Below, piece after piece: positions 8,184 through 17,414 of a DNA stretch of 52,087 nucleotides. Source of the DNA: Lentisphaerota bacterium (GTDB taxonomy: Bacteria > Verrucomicrobiota > Lentisphaeria > Victivallales > Victivallaceae); assembly GCA_015061695.1 (NCBI GenBank), contig SUWA01000007.1:1-52087 (forward strand). The letters are read 5' to 3'. The position numbers were made by a program, and so were the translations under genes. The notes beneath the pieces were generated by a model. That model was not told the DNA's origin, made no database searches, and was given only the letters and a program-made list of their open reading frames with translations. How positions within the stretch are numbered: the stretch's first letter is position 1; every line of letters starts with the position of its first letter.

Positions 8184-8218
8184 CGGCGGGGAACGCCGGA
8201 TTTGATTTTGTTTTTTTT
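8184..8218 (+). terminator. Weak hairpin plus T-rich tract in the pfl leader
   Basis: CGGCG (8184-8188) pairs with CGCCG (8194-8198), followed by a T-rich stretch to 8218. It could end dinB transcription or act as an attenuator of pflB. With only 5 bp the stem is marginal. Confidence 0.3.
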
Positions 8219-8240
8219 ATAACTGAAAGGAGCCGCTTTT

Positions 8241-10466
8241 ATGAATGGATTCAAGACAGGTGCCTGGACCCAGGAAGTCAATGTACGCGACTTCATCCAA
8301 CGCAACTACACGCCCTATGACGGGGATGACCGCTTTTTGACTGAGCCCAGCAGCAAAACCACTGCGTTGTGGGATAAACTTTGCGCGCAAATGAAACTTG
8401 AGCGCGAACGCAACGGTGTTTACGATATTGACGAAAAGACTATATCCACGATCACTTCGCACGCCCCCGGCTATATTGACCGGGAGCTGGAAACTATTGT
8501 CGGTTTGCAGACCGATGAGCCGCTCAAACGCGCCATTATGCCGTTTGGCGGAATCCGGCTTATCCATACCGAGCTGGAGGCCTACGGCCGCCAGATGGAC
8601 CCGATCGTGGAGCATGTTTTCAAATACCGCAAAACCCACAACGATGGTGTGTTCGACGTTTATACTGACGAAATGAAAATGGCCCGCCATGCCGGGATCA
8701 TGACCGGTTTGCCCGATGCTTACGGGCGCGGCCGGATCATCGGCGACTACCGGCGGGTGGCACTCTACGGCGTGGATAAACTTATTGAAGAAAAGAAACG
8801 CGCCAAAAAAGAGATGGTCGTGGACGTGATGGATTCGCACCAAATCCGCCGGCGCGAAGAGATTGCCGAACAGATCAAGTCTTTGTATGAACTCAAAGAA
8901 ATGGCAGCCAGTTACGGCTTTGATATAAGCAACCCGGCGCAGGATACCAAAGAAGCCATTCAGTGGCTCTATTTTGCCTATTTGGCGGCGGTCAAAGAAC
9001 AGAACGGCGCGGCCATGTCGATCGGGCGTATATCGACATTTCTGGATATTTACAGCGAAAAAGATTTGGCCGAAGGCAAATACTCCGAAGCCGAAATTCA
9101 GGAAATGGTCGATCACTTTATCATGAAATTGCGGATCGTGCGCTTTTTGCGTACCCCGGCTTATGATGAGCTGTTCAGCGGCGACCCCACCTGGGTCACG
9201 GAATCACTGGGCGGCATGTCGCTGGATGGCCGGCACATGGTTACTAAAATGTCGTACCGCTTTTTGCATACACTGGTCAATCTGGGGCCGGCTCCGGAAC
9301 CGAATCTGACGGTGCTGTGGAGTCCGCGTCTGCCGGAAAACTTTAAGCGTTTCTGCTGCCGCATTTCGGTGGAAACTTCCTCGATCCAGTACGAAAATGA
9401 TGACCTTATGCGCGTTAAGTTCGGCGATGACTACGGGATTGCCTGCTGCGTGTCGGCTATGCGCATCGGTAAGCAGATGCAGTTTTTCGGTGCGCGGTGC
9501 AATCTGGCCAAAGCTCTGCTGTATGCTATCAACGGCGGGCGCGATGTCAAGTGCGACGGCAAACAGATCGGACCGGCGATCCCGATTCTGGCCAAGAGCG
9601 ATGAATATTTGAATTATGACGAAGTGGTGCGCAACTTAGGCGAGATCACCGATTGGCTTTCCAAACTCTATATTGATACACTCAATATAATCCACTACAT
9701 GCACGACAAATACTGCTATGAACGCATCGAAATGGCGCTGCATGATGAAAATATCGTGCGGACGATGGCTGGCGGTATCGCCGGACTTTCGGTGCTGGCG
9801 GACAGTTTGTCGGCTATCAAATACGCTAAAGTCAAACCGGTACTCAACGAAGATGGTCTGGCGGTCGATTTTATCACCGAAGGCGATTTCCCCAAATTCG
9901 GCAATAACGATGACCGGGTAGATAATATTGCAGTGGAGGTCGTAAAGAATTTCGAGAAAAAACTCTCCAGCCACTTTGCCTACCGCAACAGCAAGCCGAC
10001 CATGTCGATCCTGACCATTACCTCCAACGTTATGTACGGCAAAAAGACCGCCAGCACGCCCGACGGGCGTAAAGCCGGCGAACCGTTTGCACCGGGGGCC
10101 AACCCCATGCACGGGCGCGATGTCAACGGGGCGGTATCGGCACTTAAATCTGTGGCCAAACTGCCTTACGATTACGCCGAAGACGGTATCAGCTACACTT
10201 TTTCCATCGTGCCGGATTCATTGGGGCGCAATATGGATGAACAGTGTTCAAATCTGGTAACTTTGCTGGATGGATACTTCCTCGAATACGGCCATCATCT
10301 GAACGTGAACGTGCTGCAGCGCGAAACACTGCTTGATGCCATGGAACACCCGGAAAAATATCCGCAGCTGACGATCCGTGTATCCGGATACGCGGTCAAC
10401 TTTATCAAGCTGACCCGCGAACAGCAGTTGGATGTGGTCAACCGTACTTTCCACCGGAAGTTCTGA
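8241..10466 (+). CDS. pflB: Formate C-acetyltransferase (pyruvate formate-lyase)
   Basis: A 741-residue glycyl-radical enzyme that converts pyruvate and CoA to acetyl-CoA and formate in anaerobic fermentation. The active-site cysteine pair is Cys402-Cys403 (GIACCVSAM). The glycyl-radical loop is RVSGYAVNF with Gly716 near the C-terminus, as expected. Other PFL segments are visible ([22 protein letters not shown], and [21 protein letters not shown]). AAAGGAG lies before the ATG. The activase gene follows after 15 bases, so the pair is a standard operon. It supports an oxygen-sensitive fermentative lifestyle. Confidence 0.97.
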   Translation: MNGFKTGAWTQEVNVRDFIQRNYTPYDGDDRFLTEPSSKTTALWDKLCAQMKLERERNGVYDIDEKTISTITSHAPGYIDRELETIVGLQTDEPLKRAIMPFGGIRLIHTELEAYGRQMDPIVEHVFKYRKTHNDGVFDVYTDEMKMARHAGIMTGLPDAYGRGRIIGDYRRVALYGVDKLIEEKKRAKKEMVVDVMDSHQIRRREEIAEQIKSLYELKEMAASYGFDISNPAQDTKEAIQWLYFAYLAAVKEQNGAAMSIGRISTFLDIYSEKDLAEGKYSEAEIQEMVDHFIMKLRIVRFLRTPAYDELFSGDPTWVTESLGGMSLDGRHMVTKMSYRFLHTLVNLGPAPEPNLTVLWSPRLPENFKRFCCRISVETSSIQYENDDLMRVKFGDDYGIACCVSAMRIGKQMQFFGARCNLAKALLYAINGGRDVKCDGKQIGPAIPILAKSDEYLNYDEVVRNLGEITDWLSKLYIDTLNIIHYMHDKYCYERIEMALHDENIVRTMAGGIAGLSVLADSLSAIKYAKVKPVLNEDGLAVDFITEGDFPKFGNNDDRVDNIAVEVVKNFEKKLSSHFAYRNSKPTMSILTITSNVMYGKKTASTPDGRKAGEPFAPGANPMHGRDVNGAVSALKSVAKLPYDYAEDGISYTFSIVPDSLGRNMDEQCSNLVTLLDGYFLEYGHHLNVNVLQRETLLDAMEHPEKYPQLTIRVSGYAVNFIKLTREQQLDVVNRTFHRKF

Positions 10467-10481
10467 CCGGGGCATAAAAAC

Positions 10482-11204
10482 ATGACTATAGGGCGCATTC
10501 ACTCCGAAGAGAGCTTCGGTACTCTTGACGGACCGGGGGTGCGCTATGTAGTTTTTCTGCAAGGTTGCCCCAATCGCTGTATTTACTGCCATAATCCGGA
10601 TACCTGGGATCCCAATGGCGGTAAAACAGCTTCAGTCGATGAGCTGATGTCGCGCATAATTTCCTGCCGGAATTTTATAAAAAACGGCGGGGTAACTCTT
10701 TCCGGCGGCGAACCGCTTATGCAAAAAGAGTTTGTGCGCGAAGTGCTTGCCGCCTGCCGCAAAGAAAATCTGCACACGGCGTTGGATATATCCGGCGCCG
10801 TGCCGCTGGATTCCTGCCGGGAGATCCTTGATGATGCAGATTTGATATTGCTGGATATAAAAGGCGTGGACTCCGACAGTGCCGGTGTTCTGGCGGGCAA
10901 TCCAGGGTGTTTTGCCAATGCCATGGCGATCCTTGACTATTGCGAGCAAAATAACAAAGCAGTCTGGATCAGACATGTGCTGCTGAAGGATTTGACTTGT
11001 ACTGAAAAAAATCTGCAGCAGCTGGCCGGTTTGCTCAAACCTTACAACTGTATAGAAAAGGTTGAGTTGCTGGCGTTTCATACCATGGGATTTTTCAAGT
11101 GGGAGGCTTTGAAGATGACCAATCCGCTGGCCGGTGCCGACAGCGTAAGTGCAGAAGAAAAAGCCCGGGCTGAAAAAATCTTTGCCGGGGCTTTCCAAAA
11201 ATAA
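10482..11204 (+). CDS. pflA: Pyruvate formate-lyase-activating enzyme (radical SAM)
   Basis: A 240-residue cytoplasmic radical-SAM protein that installs the glycyl radical on PflB. The iron-sulfur motif is CPNRCIYC with cysteines 29, 33 and 36, followed by HNPDTW. The N-terminal SFGTLDGPGVRYVVFLQGC is typical of PFL activases, and GGVTLSGGEPLMQ is the SAM-binding GGE segment. Length matches the family. It follows pflB by 15 bases with a weak ribosome site, and the transcript ends at the hairpin at 11230-11263. Confidence 0.96.
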   Translation: MTIGRIHSEESFGTLDGPGVRYVVFLQGCPNRCIYCHNPDTWDPNGGKTASVDELMSRIISCRNFIKNGGVTLSGGEPLMQKEFVREVLAACRKENLHTALDISGAVPLDSCREILDDADLILLDIKGVDSDSAGVLAGNPGCFANAMAILDYCEQNNKAVWIRHVLLKDLTCTEKNLQQLAGLLKPYNCIEKVELLAFHTMGFFKWEALKMTNPLAGADSVSAEEKARAEKIFAGAFQK

Positions 11205-11229
11205 TCTGTCTACAGTATAAAATAAGTCA

Positions 11230-11263
11230 GGTTGCGGCAAAAATTTGTGCTTCTGCCGCAACC
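11230..11263. terminator. Bidirectional terminator between pflA and GH2
   Basis: GGTTGCGGCA (11230-11239) is perfectly complementary to TGCCGCAACC (11254-11263) around a 14-base loop. It sits between two convergent genes. The flank on the minus strand is T-rich (TTATTTTATA), so it serves the GH2 gene best. Confidence 0.65.
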
Positions 11264-11273
11264 CGGTAAAAAC

Positions 11274-13053
11274 TTACTCTTTTTCGAACTCGGCGGTGTC
11301 AGCTTGGGCCGCGTAAAGTTTGGCTGATGAGAATTTGGGCGTGCGGTCAAAGTAGAACAGCCCGTTGATCTCCTGAAAAACATCAGTAAGCTGGGTGTAG
11401 CAGTAACCGAAAACCCGCTTGTCAGCCTTTATTACCCGGATCAATTGCGTAAAGCGGTCGAAAAATTCATCTTCGGTCTGCGGGGGATCTCCGTAGCTGA
11501 ATGTGAGCTTGGCCACTGCTTCGGGCGGCCAGGCAATGCCGCCGATTTCGCTGATAAAAAAGGGCTGGCCCTGCCAGTGGATGTTCCACGGTGATTCCGG
11601 GTAAGGGTCGCAGTTGCACGGCGGCGTGTAGCTTTGCAGATGAGCTTTCACCTCGTCGGGCATTCCGTAGTCGTGGTTGTCATAAATATCGCTGGCTTCA
11701 AACCGGTGGATGTAGCCGGAAGTATCCAAAACCGGCCGGGTGGGGTCAATGGCTTTGGCTGCCAGAAACGTTGCCTTGACCAGATCGTCGATCACATCGA
11801 GTGTTTTCTGTCCGTTGATCTCGCGTTTATGGGTTTCGTTGAGCGCGCACCAGCCGATGATGGCGGGGTGATTCCAATCGCGCATGATCTCTTCTATCCA
11901 TTGTCCGGCCATGCTCAAGCCGGGTTGATAAAGGCCGCCGGGAGTCTGATCTTCCGTGTTCCAGTCAAAACCCCAATCGCCGAATTCACCCCAGACCAGA
12001 TAGCCCAGACGGTCGGCGTGATAGAGAAAACGCTCTTCAAAAACCTTTTGATGCAGTCTGGCTCCATTGAATCCGGCTTGCATTGCAAGTCGTATATCTT
12101 TGACCATGGCTTCATCCGACGGCGCGGTCCAAATCCCATCCGGGTAATACCCCTGATCGAGTACGAGTTTTTGAAAAACTGCTTTGCCGTTGAGTTTGAT
12201 CTTCATACCGTCGATGGTTATAAACCGCCAGCCGGCATAACTTTGTATTGAGTCAATTGTCTGACCGTCTGCATTAATCAAAGTTACGGTCAAATCATAC
12301 AAAAACGGGTCTTCCGGCGACCAGTAACGGCGCGATCCTTCCGGGATCGTCAAGTGCAGGATAATCATCAATGCGCTGTCGGCGGCACCTGACGCAGCGG
12401 CCACGACCCGGTCGCCGCTGCGCAATTGGGCATTGACCCGCCAGCCGGGGCGGTTGGCCGAGAGCGGCACGGTTATATCAAAACCTTCCGGTGTGGGAAC
12501 GATTTTGGCTTTTTTGCAGAAAACTTCCGGCACAGCTTCCATCCAGACGGTCTGCCAGATGCCGCTGGTGCGGGTGTAACAGCAAAGGTAATTTTCCGGT
12601 TTATCCGATTGTTTCCCGCGCGGTCGGTTGCGGTCGCGCAAGGTTTTGGCCTGTAAAACTACCGTTACCGAACCGGAAATCATGCCCAGATCCACCGTAA
12701 ACGGCGTAAAACAACCGCGGTGAGTGGTGCGCATTTGACCATTGATCCATACGGTTGCATCGTAATCGACGGCCTGAAAATGCAGCAGAATGCGTTTGCC
12801 CTGCCAATGGGATGGTATTTCGAGTGTTTTACGGTACCAGACAGTATTGAGAAAATCCGTTTCGCCGATGCCCGAGAGCGTGGATTCCGGGGCGAACGGC
12901 ACGGTGATCTGCCGGTCAAAATTTACGGTTTCAAAGGTAAAAACTTCTTCGCGGTCGATGGCAAACTCCCAAGTGCCGTTGCAGTTGAGCCAGTCGCTCC
13001 GGCGCCAGTCCGGACGGGGATATTCGCTGCGGGGGGATAATTGTATTGCTCAT
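11274..13053 (-). CDS. Glycoside hydrolase family 2 enzyme, 5' end frameshifted in a C6 tract
   Basis: A cytoplasmic GH2 (beta-galactosidase/glucuronidase type). The intact frame begins only after residue 8 or so: upstream it hits TGA, while the ATG at 13053 (GGAG nine bases before) is in a frame shifted by one. Losing one base from the six C's at 13031-13036 gives MSNTIIPRSEYPRPDWRR and then the canonical sugar-binding domain SDWLNCNGTWEFAID, about 592 residues in all. Both catalytic glutamates are present: acid/base in GWCALNE and nucleophile in FFISEIGG. The rest of the gene shows no decay. An AraC regulator diverges from it and is the likely activator. The break may be a sequencing error, slippage-based switching or a recent mutation. 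Confidence 0.85.
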
Positions 13054-13099
13054 AAAGTCAGACTCCATAGGGTAGGGGTGATCGTTTTTTATACAATAA

Positions 13100-13110
13100 C
13101 CTGTTTCAGG
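13100..13110. promoter_or_regulatory. Candidate AraC-type binding palindrome CCTGTTTCAGG
   Basis: A perfect 4-bp-arm palindrome with 3-bp spacer in the 167-bp divergent region between GH2 and the AraC gene, close to where the GH2 -35 should be. The GH2 promoter itself looks weak (TATAAA without a good -35), as expected for an activated promoter. Low confidence. Confidence 0.25.
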
Positions 13111-13185
13111 CCGGAAAAACATAGAAAAAAATACTGTATTATGAGTTTTTTTATCATATTGATGTCGTTCCCGACAGTATCTTAT

Positions 13186-13214
13186 TTGCATTGACAGGAT
13201 TGTGAGCGTATATT
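13186..13214 (+). promoter_or_regulatory. Promoter of AraC gene giving a probable leaderless mRNA (TTGCAT-N17-TATATT)
   Basis: TTGCAT (13186-13191), 17 bp, TATATT (13209-13214). Transcription would start about 7 bases later, at 13221, which is the A of the ATG. No Shine-Dalgarno precedes the gene, which fits a leaderless message. A TTGACA at 13191 is too close to TATATT to be used with it. Confidence 0.5.
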
Positions 13215-13220
13215 TAGGCT

Positions 13221-14042
13221 ATGAATATGTTTAACGAAAATTTCTGGCGGATCGACTACTCCGGGACGCTGCCGTTTTTTGTATTGGATGCAGTCGGTAT
13301 AACCTATCCGGACTGCAGTTATTGCATACGCCGGGCGCAGGGGGTGGATTTTTACACCTTTGAGTATGTCGTAAGCGGCCGCGGTTCGATTGAGTTTGAA
13401 AATAAAACGCTGCAGCCGCAGCCCGGTGATATGTATATATTGCCGCGCAATGTGCCGGTAAGCTACCGGGCCGACCGGCAGGATCCGTGGAAAAAACTGT
13501 GGATAAATCTGGGCGGCGCGCTGCCGGAAAATCTGCTGAATATTTATGACTTGCAAGGTGTTGACCATCTGCCGGGGTGCCCGGTCAGAAAAGAGTTTGA
13601 GCAAATTATTGAAATTGTCCGGGTCAACGGCGAAAATGCTCCCCGGCTTTTTGCGGAAGCATTTCACCGGTTGATTTCAGCTGCCGGATGGTATTACCGC
13701 AACCGCGGCCGGTCGGAAAATTCGCTTCTGGCACAGAAACTCCGGCACTATTGCGAACAGAACTGGCAGAAAAATATCCGTTTGCCGGAACTGGCCGGAG
13801 TCATTCAGCGCAGCCCGGTGCAGACGGTGCGGATCTTTGAAAAAGAATTCCATTGCACGCCCGCTGAATGGCTGCGGCAGTACAAATTGAGTTTTATCAA
13901 ACAGTATTTGCTCAATACCAACTGTACTTTGAGCGTTATTGCCGGTTTGACCGGATTCAAAGATGAATTTTATTTTGCCAATTATTTTAAGAAGTATACT
14001 GGCGTTGCTCCGGGCAAATTCCGGAAAGACAATGGCCGGTGA
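13221..14042 (+). CDS. AraC-family transcriptional regulator
   Basis: A 273-residue regulator. Residues about 20-110 form a cupin-like sugar-sensing domain (YVVSGRGSIEFENKTLQPQPGDMYILPRN). Residues about 170-270 are the double helix-turn-helix AraC DNA-binding domain (IRLPELAGVIQRSPVQTVRIFEKEFHCTP and LSVIAGLTGFKDEFYFANYFKKYTGVAPGKFR). It diverges from the GH2 gene and is followed by the esterase gene after 23 bases, so it likely controls both directions. Translation probably begins at the very 5' end of the transcript, since the promoter TATATT lies only 7 bases before the ATG. Confidence 0.9.
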   Translation: MNMFNENFWRIDYSGTLPFFVLDAVGITYPDCSYCIRRAQGVDFYTFEYVVSGRGSIEFENKTLQPQPGDMYILPRNVPVSYRADRQDPWKKLWINLGGALPENLLNIYDLQGVDHLPGCPVRKEFEQIIEIVRVNGENAPRLFAEAFHRLISAAGWYYRNRGRSENSLLAQKLRHYCEQNWQKNIRLPELAGVIQRSPVQTVRIFEKEFHCTPAEWLRQYKLSFIKQYLLNTNCTLSVIAGLTGFKDEFYFANYFKKYTGVAPGKFRKDNGR

Positions 14043-14065
14043 TCAGGCTGTGAAAGGACTTTTTT

Positions 14066-14773
14066 ATGCTGGAGTCATGGATAGAAAACCGCTGTTGGAG
14101 CAATTATTCACTTATCAAAGGCAAGATCCGGGCGGTAACGCTGGTCTTTAACGGGCTGGGCGGGGCGGTAGTCAATACCTATACGCCTTTGGAACTGGCG
14201 CTGGCGGACGAAAATATCCTGACCATATTGCCTTATTACGGGCCGTGGAGCTGGATGAACCGCAGTTCCAGAGCTTATGTCGATGATCTGGTCGAGCGCG
14301 TTTACAGCTTTTTGCAGTTGGGCGATGACGTGCCTTTGATCTCGACCGGCGGCAGTATGGGCGGCTGCGCCTCGCTTTTGTACAGCCGCTACGGCAAACG
14401 TAAGGTCATCGGCTGCGATGCGCTCTACCCGGTAACTGATTTGCTGTATCACTTTGATGAACGGCACGATGTGGCAGTAAGCATGAGTCGGGCGTTTTAT
14501 GGTTACGCCGAACCGTGGGAAGATGTTTTGCGCGAACACTCGCCATTGTATCAAGTCGAACACATGTTGCGCATACCCTATTTGATAATTCACGGTTTGA
14601 ACGATAAAACGGTCAATATTTATCACTCCGATGCTATGGCCGAAGCTATGAATAAACATAACTTCCAGTTGGAGTATATTCGTGATCCGCAGCTGGGTCA
14701 TGGCTGCAATATACCGGTAAGAGTATGGCAGAAACGTATAGATTTTGTGCTTTCTTTGTTGCAAAAACAATAA
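14066..14773 (+). CDS. Alpha/beta hydrolase (prolyl-oligopeptidase/esterase type)
   Basis: A 235-residue cytoplasmic hydrolase with a clear triad: nucleophile Ser97 in GGSMGG, Asp180 in HGLNDKTV and His212 in LGHG. The oxyanion region is LVFNGLGG. The size and late Asp-His spacing match S9-like esterases and acetyl-xylan-esterase-like proteins, often found with glycosidases to remove acyl groups from sugars. AAAGGA stands 7 bases before the ATG. It follows the AraC gene after 23 bases and likely belongs to the same transcript. The substrate cannot be told from sequence. Confidence 0.85.
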   Translation: MLESWIENRCWSNYSLIKGKIRAVTLVFNGLGGAVVNTYTPLELALADENILTILPYYGPWSWMNRSSRAYVDDLVERVYSFLQLGDDVPLISTGGSMGGCASLLYSRYGKRKVIGCDALYPVTDLLYHFDERHDVAVSMSRAFYGYAEPWEDVLREHSPLYQVEHMLRIPYLIIHGLNDKTVNIYHSDAMAEAMNKHNFQLEYIRDPQLGHGCNIPVRVWQKRIDFVLSLLQKQ

Positions 14774-14833
14774 AAAGAGTTATTGTTATATAACGTAAAA
14801 AAGTTCCATATCATATCCCAAAAGAGGTTTATT

Positions 14834-15145
14834 ATGATTTTTGTAATAGCTGTTTCGGTTTTAGAAGCTGATTGCCGGGAAAAATTTATTGCTGCCGTCA
14901 AAGAAAATATTCCGCTGGTGCGCGCCGAAAACGGTTGTATAAGCTACTCGCTGGCCTGCGATTGCGAGTCCGGACTTTCTGCTCAAATATTCGATGGCGA
15001 AAACAGTGTAACTTTTGTAGAATGCTGGGAAAGTGTGGAACACCTTAAAGCGCATTTGCAAGCTCCTCACATGAATGTTTTCCGCGAAAAAGTCAAAGGT
15101 ATGCGCAAGAGTTCCAGTTTGAAAGTACTGAAAGTTCTGGCCTGA
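14834..15145 (+). CDS. Antibiotic biosynthesis monooxygenase (ABM)-fold small protein
   Basis: A 103-residue protein of the dimeric alpha-beta barrel ABM/YgiN type: MIFVIAVSVLEADCREKF at the start, a central RAENGCISYSL segment, and VTFVECWESVEHLKAHLQAPHM near residue 70-90. Members oxidise quinols or act as heme-degrading or stress proteins; many are unassigned. The start at 14834 is set by AAGAGG 9 bases upstream rather than the in-frame ATG at 14783. It lies 60 bases after the esterase gene and 57 before the APH-type kinase. Function unknown. Confidence 0.8.
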   Translation: MIFVIAVSVLEADCREKFIAAVKENIPLVRAENGCISYSLACDCESGLSAQIFDGENSVTFVECWESVEHLKAHLQAPHMNVFREKVKGMRKSSSLKVLKVLA

Positions 15146-15202
15146 ACGAACCTGCAGTAAAAGTTCAAGGTCAAAATATATTGATTTTAATCAGGTGAAA
15201 AA

Positions 15203-16201
15203 ATGCAGTATCTTGGTCATTTGCCGGAATCAGATCCACTTTACAACTATTTGAAAAACGATATATTCCCCCAGATAAATTGCGATTGCCGCGACGGTAT
15301 AAGAGTTTTCCGCACCAACGGTTCCAACGCGGTTTACATTTACGAAGATCGTGCAACGTGCAGCAAGGTCGTGGGTAAGTTTTTTTATTCCGAGCGTCAG
15401 CGCGACCGGGATGCTGCCTGCCGCCGGCTTGACCGCGAATATCGCAACACCGTGGAGTTCCGCAGTTATCTCGAAAACAGCCCGTATCACTACGCCGCGC
15501 GGGTGCTGGGGCGCAACGATGAACTCAACTCGCTGCTGGTGGTGGAGTATTGTTACGGCGAACCGCTGGATGACATCATCTTGCGCAGTATCAATCAGAG
15601 CGATCCGGGGCTGCTTTACGGTAAACTGACCGCGCTGGCGTGGTTTTTGGCTACGCTGCACAACCGTTCGGCCCGGCCGGAAGAAAAAGTCCGGTTCAGT
15701 GCGGTATGCCACTATTTTGAACTGGTGGTCAATGGTTTGAAAGGGGTGATTTCATCCGGAGATGAAAATTATATGCTCCGTTTGTGCGAGGAGTGGCGCA
15801 ATAAAGATTTTATGTATCAGGATTGCGAAGTATTGGTGCATGGCGATGCTACTCCGTCGAATTTCTTTTTCGGAGATGATATGCACGTTATAACCTTTGA
15901 TCTGGAGCGGGTACAGCGTACCGACCGGGTCTTTGATGTCGGTAGAATGGCCGCCGAACTGCAGCACTTTTTTATGCGTACAACCGGCAATAAGTATGCT
16001 GCCGAGCCTTATATCGGGCATTTCCTTTGGGAATACAGCAACCATTTCCCTGATCGGGAAGCGACTTTTGCATCAATATCCCGGCGGATACCGTTTTATA
16101 TGGGAGTCAATCTGCTGCGCATTGCCCGCAACAGCTATCTGGATAACGATTACCGGCAAATGCTTATCCGCGAAGCCGGCGAATGTTTAAGGAGCAAGTA
16201 A
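15203..16201 (+). CDS. Aminoglycoside phosphotransferase (APH)-fold small-molecule kinase
   Basis: A 332-residue protein of the APH/choline-kinase fold. The N-lobe has SNAVYIYED and VVGKFFY (probable ATP-binding Lys). The catalytic loop is HGDATPSNFFF, matching HGDxxxxN, and the metal-binding Asp is in ITFDLERV. The alpha-helical C-lobe continues to the end. Such enzymes phosphorylate sugars, choline, homoserine or antibiotics; the resemblance does not mean drug resistance. AGGTG precedes the ATG. The HAD gene follows after 2 bases, so kinase and putative phosphatase are coupled. Substrate unknown, perhaps a sugar or polyol given the neighbourhood. Confidence 0.85.
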   Translation: MQYLGHLPESDPLYNYLKNDIFPQINCDCRDGIRVFRTNGSNAVYIYEDRATCSKVVGKFFYSERQRDRDAACRRLDREYRNTVEFRSYLENSPYHYAARVLGRNDELNSLLVVEYCYGEPLDDIILRSINQSDPGLLYGKLTALAWFLATLHNRSARPEEKVRFSAVCHYFELVVNGLKGVISSGDENYMLRLCEEWRNKDFMYQDCEVLVHGDATPSNFFFGDDMHVITFDLERVQRTDRVFDVGRMAAELQHFFMRTTGNKYAAEPYIGHFLWEYSNHFPDREATFASISRRIPFYMGVNLLRIARNSYLDNDYRQMLIREAGECLRSK

Positions 16202-16203
16202 CT

Positions 16204-16932
16204 GTGATAAAAGGATTGCTTTTTGACCTTAACGGTACTGTTATAGATATTTTTACGACCGAAAGCGATGATCAGCTTTATCGTGTAACCGGTAATTTTC
16301 TGGATTACTACGGGGTCAAGATCGCGCCATGCCAGCTTAAACGGCTCTTTTTTGAACTGAATAGAGAACAGCGTCAGCAGAGCAGCGAGGAATTTCCGGA
16401 ATTTGATGTTGCTCTGATCTTCCGGGAAATCATCCGGCGTTTCAAGACCCGTCCGGTCAGCAATATCAAACAGCTGGCTGACAGCACGTCGATCGTTTTC
16501 CGGGCCGCCGGACGTTACAAATTGGAGTGTTACGACGGTGTGTACGATTGTCTGCGCAACCTGAAAAAGCGTTTCCTTATGGGGGCGGTTTCGGATGGGC
16601 AGAGTTTGTGGGCCGTACCGGAACTGCAATCGGTTAATCTGGAAAAATTCTTTGATCCGGTTATCGTATCCGGCGACTGCGGCTACCGTAAGCCGGATAA
16701 ACGGATGTATCAGGCGGCGCTGGATGTTATGCAGTTGGAGGCCAACGAGGTGATTTTTATCGGCAACGATATGTACCGCGATGTATACGGCGCCCATTGC
16801 ATGGGAATGAAGACGGTATTTTTCAAGTCCAATCAGGGCGATCACGAATACCGCGGCGCCGAGGCTGACTACATTATTTACAACTTTAATGAGTTGCCCC
16901 GGGCGATAGATTTTCTTATTGCCAATAATTGA
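16204..16932 (+). CDS. HAD-superfamily hydrolase with DLNGT variant motif
   Basis: A 242-residue HAD protein. The GTG at 16204 is taken as start because AAGGAG lies 9 bases upstream; the ATG at 16183 would overlap the kinase gene. Motif I is LLFDLNGTVID: the nucleophile Asp is present but the second Asp (acid/base in phosphatases of type DxDGT) is Asn. Motif II is AVSDGQ, motif III YRKPDK and motif IV FIGNDMYRDV. Residues about 15-95 form an alpha-helical C1 cap like that of phosphoglycolate phosphatase. Phosphatase activity may be reduced or the chemistry changed. Two bases separate it from the APH-type kinase, suggesting a common metabolite. Confidence 0.88.
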   Translation: MIKGLLFDLNGTVIDIFTTESDDQLYRVTGNFLDYYGVKIAPCQLKRLFFELNREQRQQSSEEFPEFDVALIFREIIRRFKTRPVSNIKQLADSTSIVFRAAGRYKLECYDGVYDCLRNLKKRFLMGAVSDGQSLWAVPELQSVNLEKFFDPVIVSGDCGYRKPDKRMYQAALDVMQLEANEVIFIGNDMYRDVYGAHCMGMKTVFFKSNQGDHEYRGAEADYIIYNFNELPRAIDFLIANN

Positions 16933-16936
16933 TTTT

Positions 16937-17212
16937 TCAGGCTGACTTGTCTGCGGCGCGCAGTTTGCGGTAGTAGAGTACCAGCGCCAGATCAGTAGCC
17001 ACCATCAATGCGTTGAGGATATAAAGCACGATCCCCCAGTCAAAATGCTGGAGTTTGAAAATTATACCCGAAATATACCCGATTTCGATCAACATCAGAA
17101 AGCCGATACTTTTGCCCTTGGGGTCTTTTACTTTGAGCGTTTTCAATATCGACACCGGCCAGCTGGCACCGAAACAGATCATCATAACGGCTTCAAAAAT
17201 ATTTATACTCAT
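16937..17212 (-). CDS. Small three-helix membrane protein, PQ-loop/SemiSWEET-like
   Basis: A 91-residue integral membrane protein with three hydrophobic helices (about residues 5-22, 35-53 and 58-80). The first helix ends FGASWPVSILKTLKVKDPKGKS, which resembles the PQ-loop of sugar or vitamin carriers of the SemiSWEET type, as do the three-helix topology and size. SemiSWEETs work as dimers for sugar diffusion. The match is by motif and topology only, so this could also be an unrelated conserved membrane protein. AGGA lies before the ATG, and a good promoter is at 17264-17291. The 3' end converges on the HAD gene with 4 bases between. Confidence 0.65.
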   Translation of the reverse strand: MSINIFEAVMMICFGASWPVSILKTLKVKDPKGKSIGFLMLIEIGYISGIIFKLQHFDWGIVLYILNALMVATDLALVLYYRKLRAADKSA

Positions 17213-17263
17213 AATATATACTTCCTGCGTTCATTGGTTGTACTCAATATTGTTTACCGGGAA

Positions 17264-17291
17264 AATATACCACACCGCGCCGAAAAATCAA
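17264..17291 (-). promoter_or_regulatory. Promoter of the small membrane protein (TTGATT-N16-TATATT)
   Basis: On the minus strand TTGATT (17291-17286), 16 bp, TATATT (17269-17264). Predicted leader about 45 bases. The remaining part of the gap (about 17292-17414) shows no gene. Confidence 0.55.
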
Positions 17292-17414
17292 TCCGTGAAA
17301 TATCAAAATAAAAATAAAAAATTCCCAACAGCGTCCTGTCTTGAACTCAATTCCAGTTTGGATTGTAAAATCAGGCCGCCGGCAGGCAAAATTTATACGG
17401 CTCCTGTGTTATTT

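Noticed and set aside
15203-16201. Antibiotic resistance by the APH-fold kinase
   Set aside because: The fold is shared by many metabolic kinases. The sequence lacks specific features of known aminoglycoside-modifying enzymes, and the gene is in a metabolic operon.
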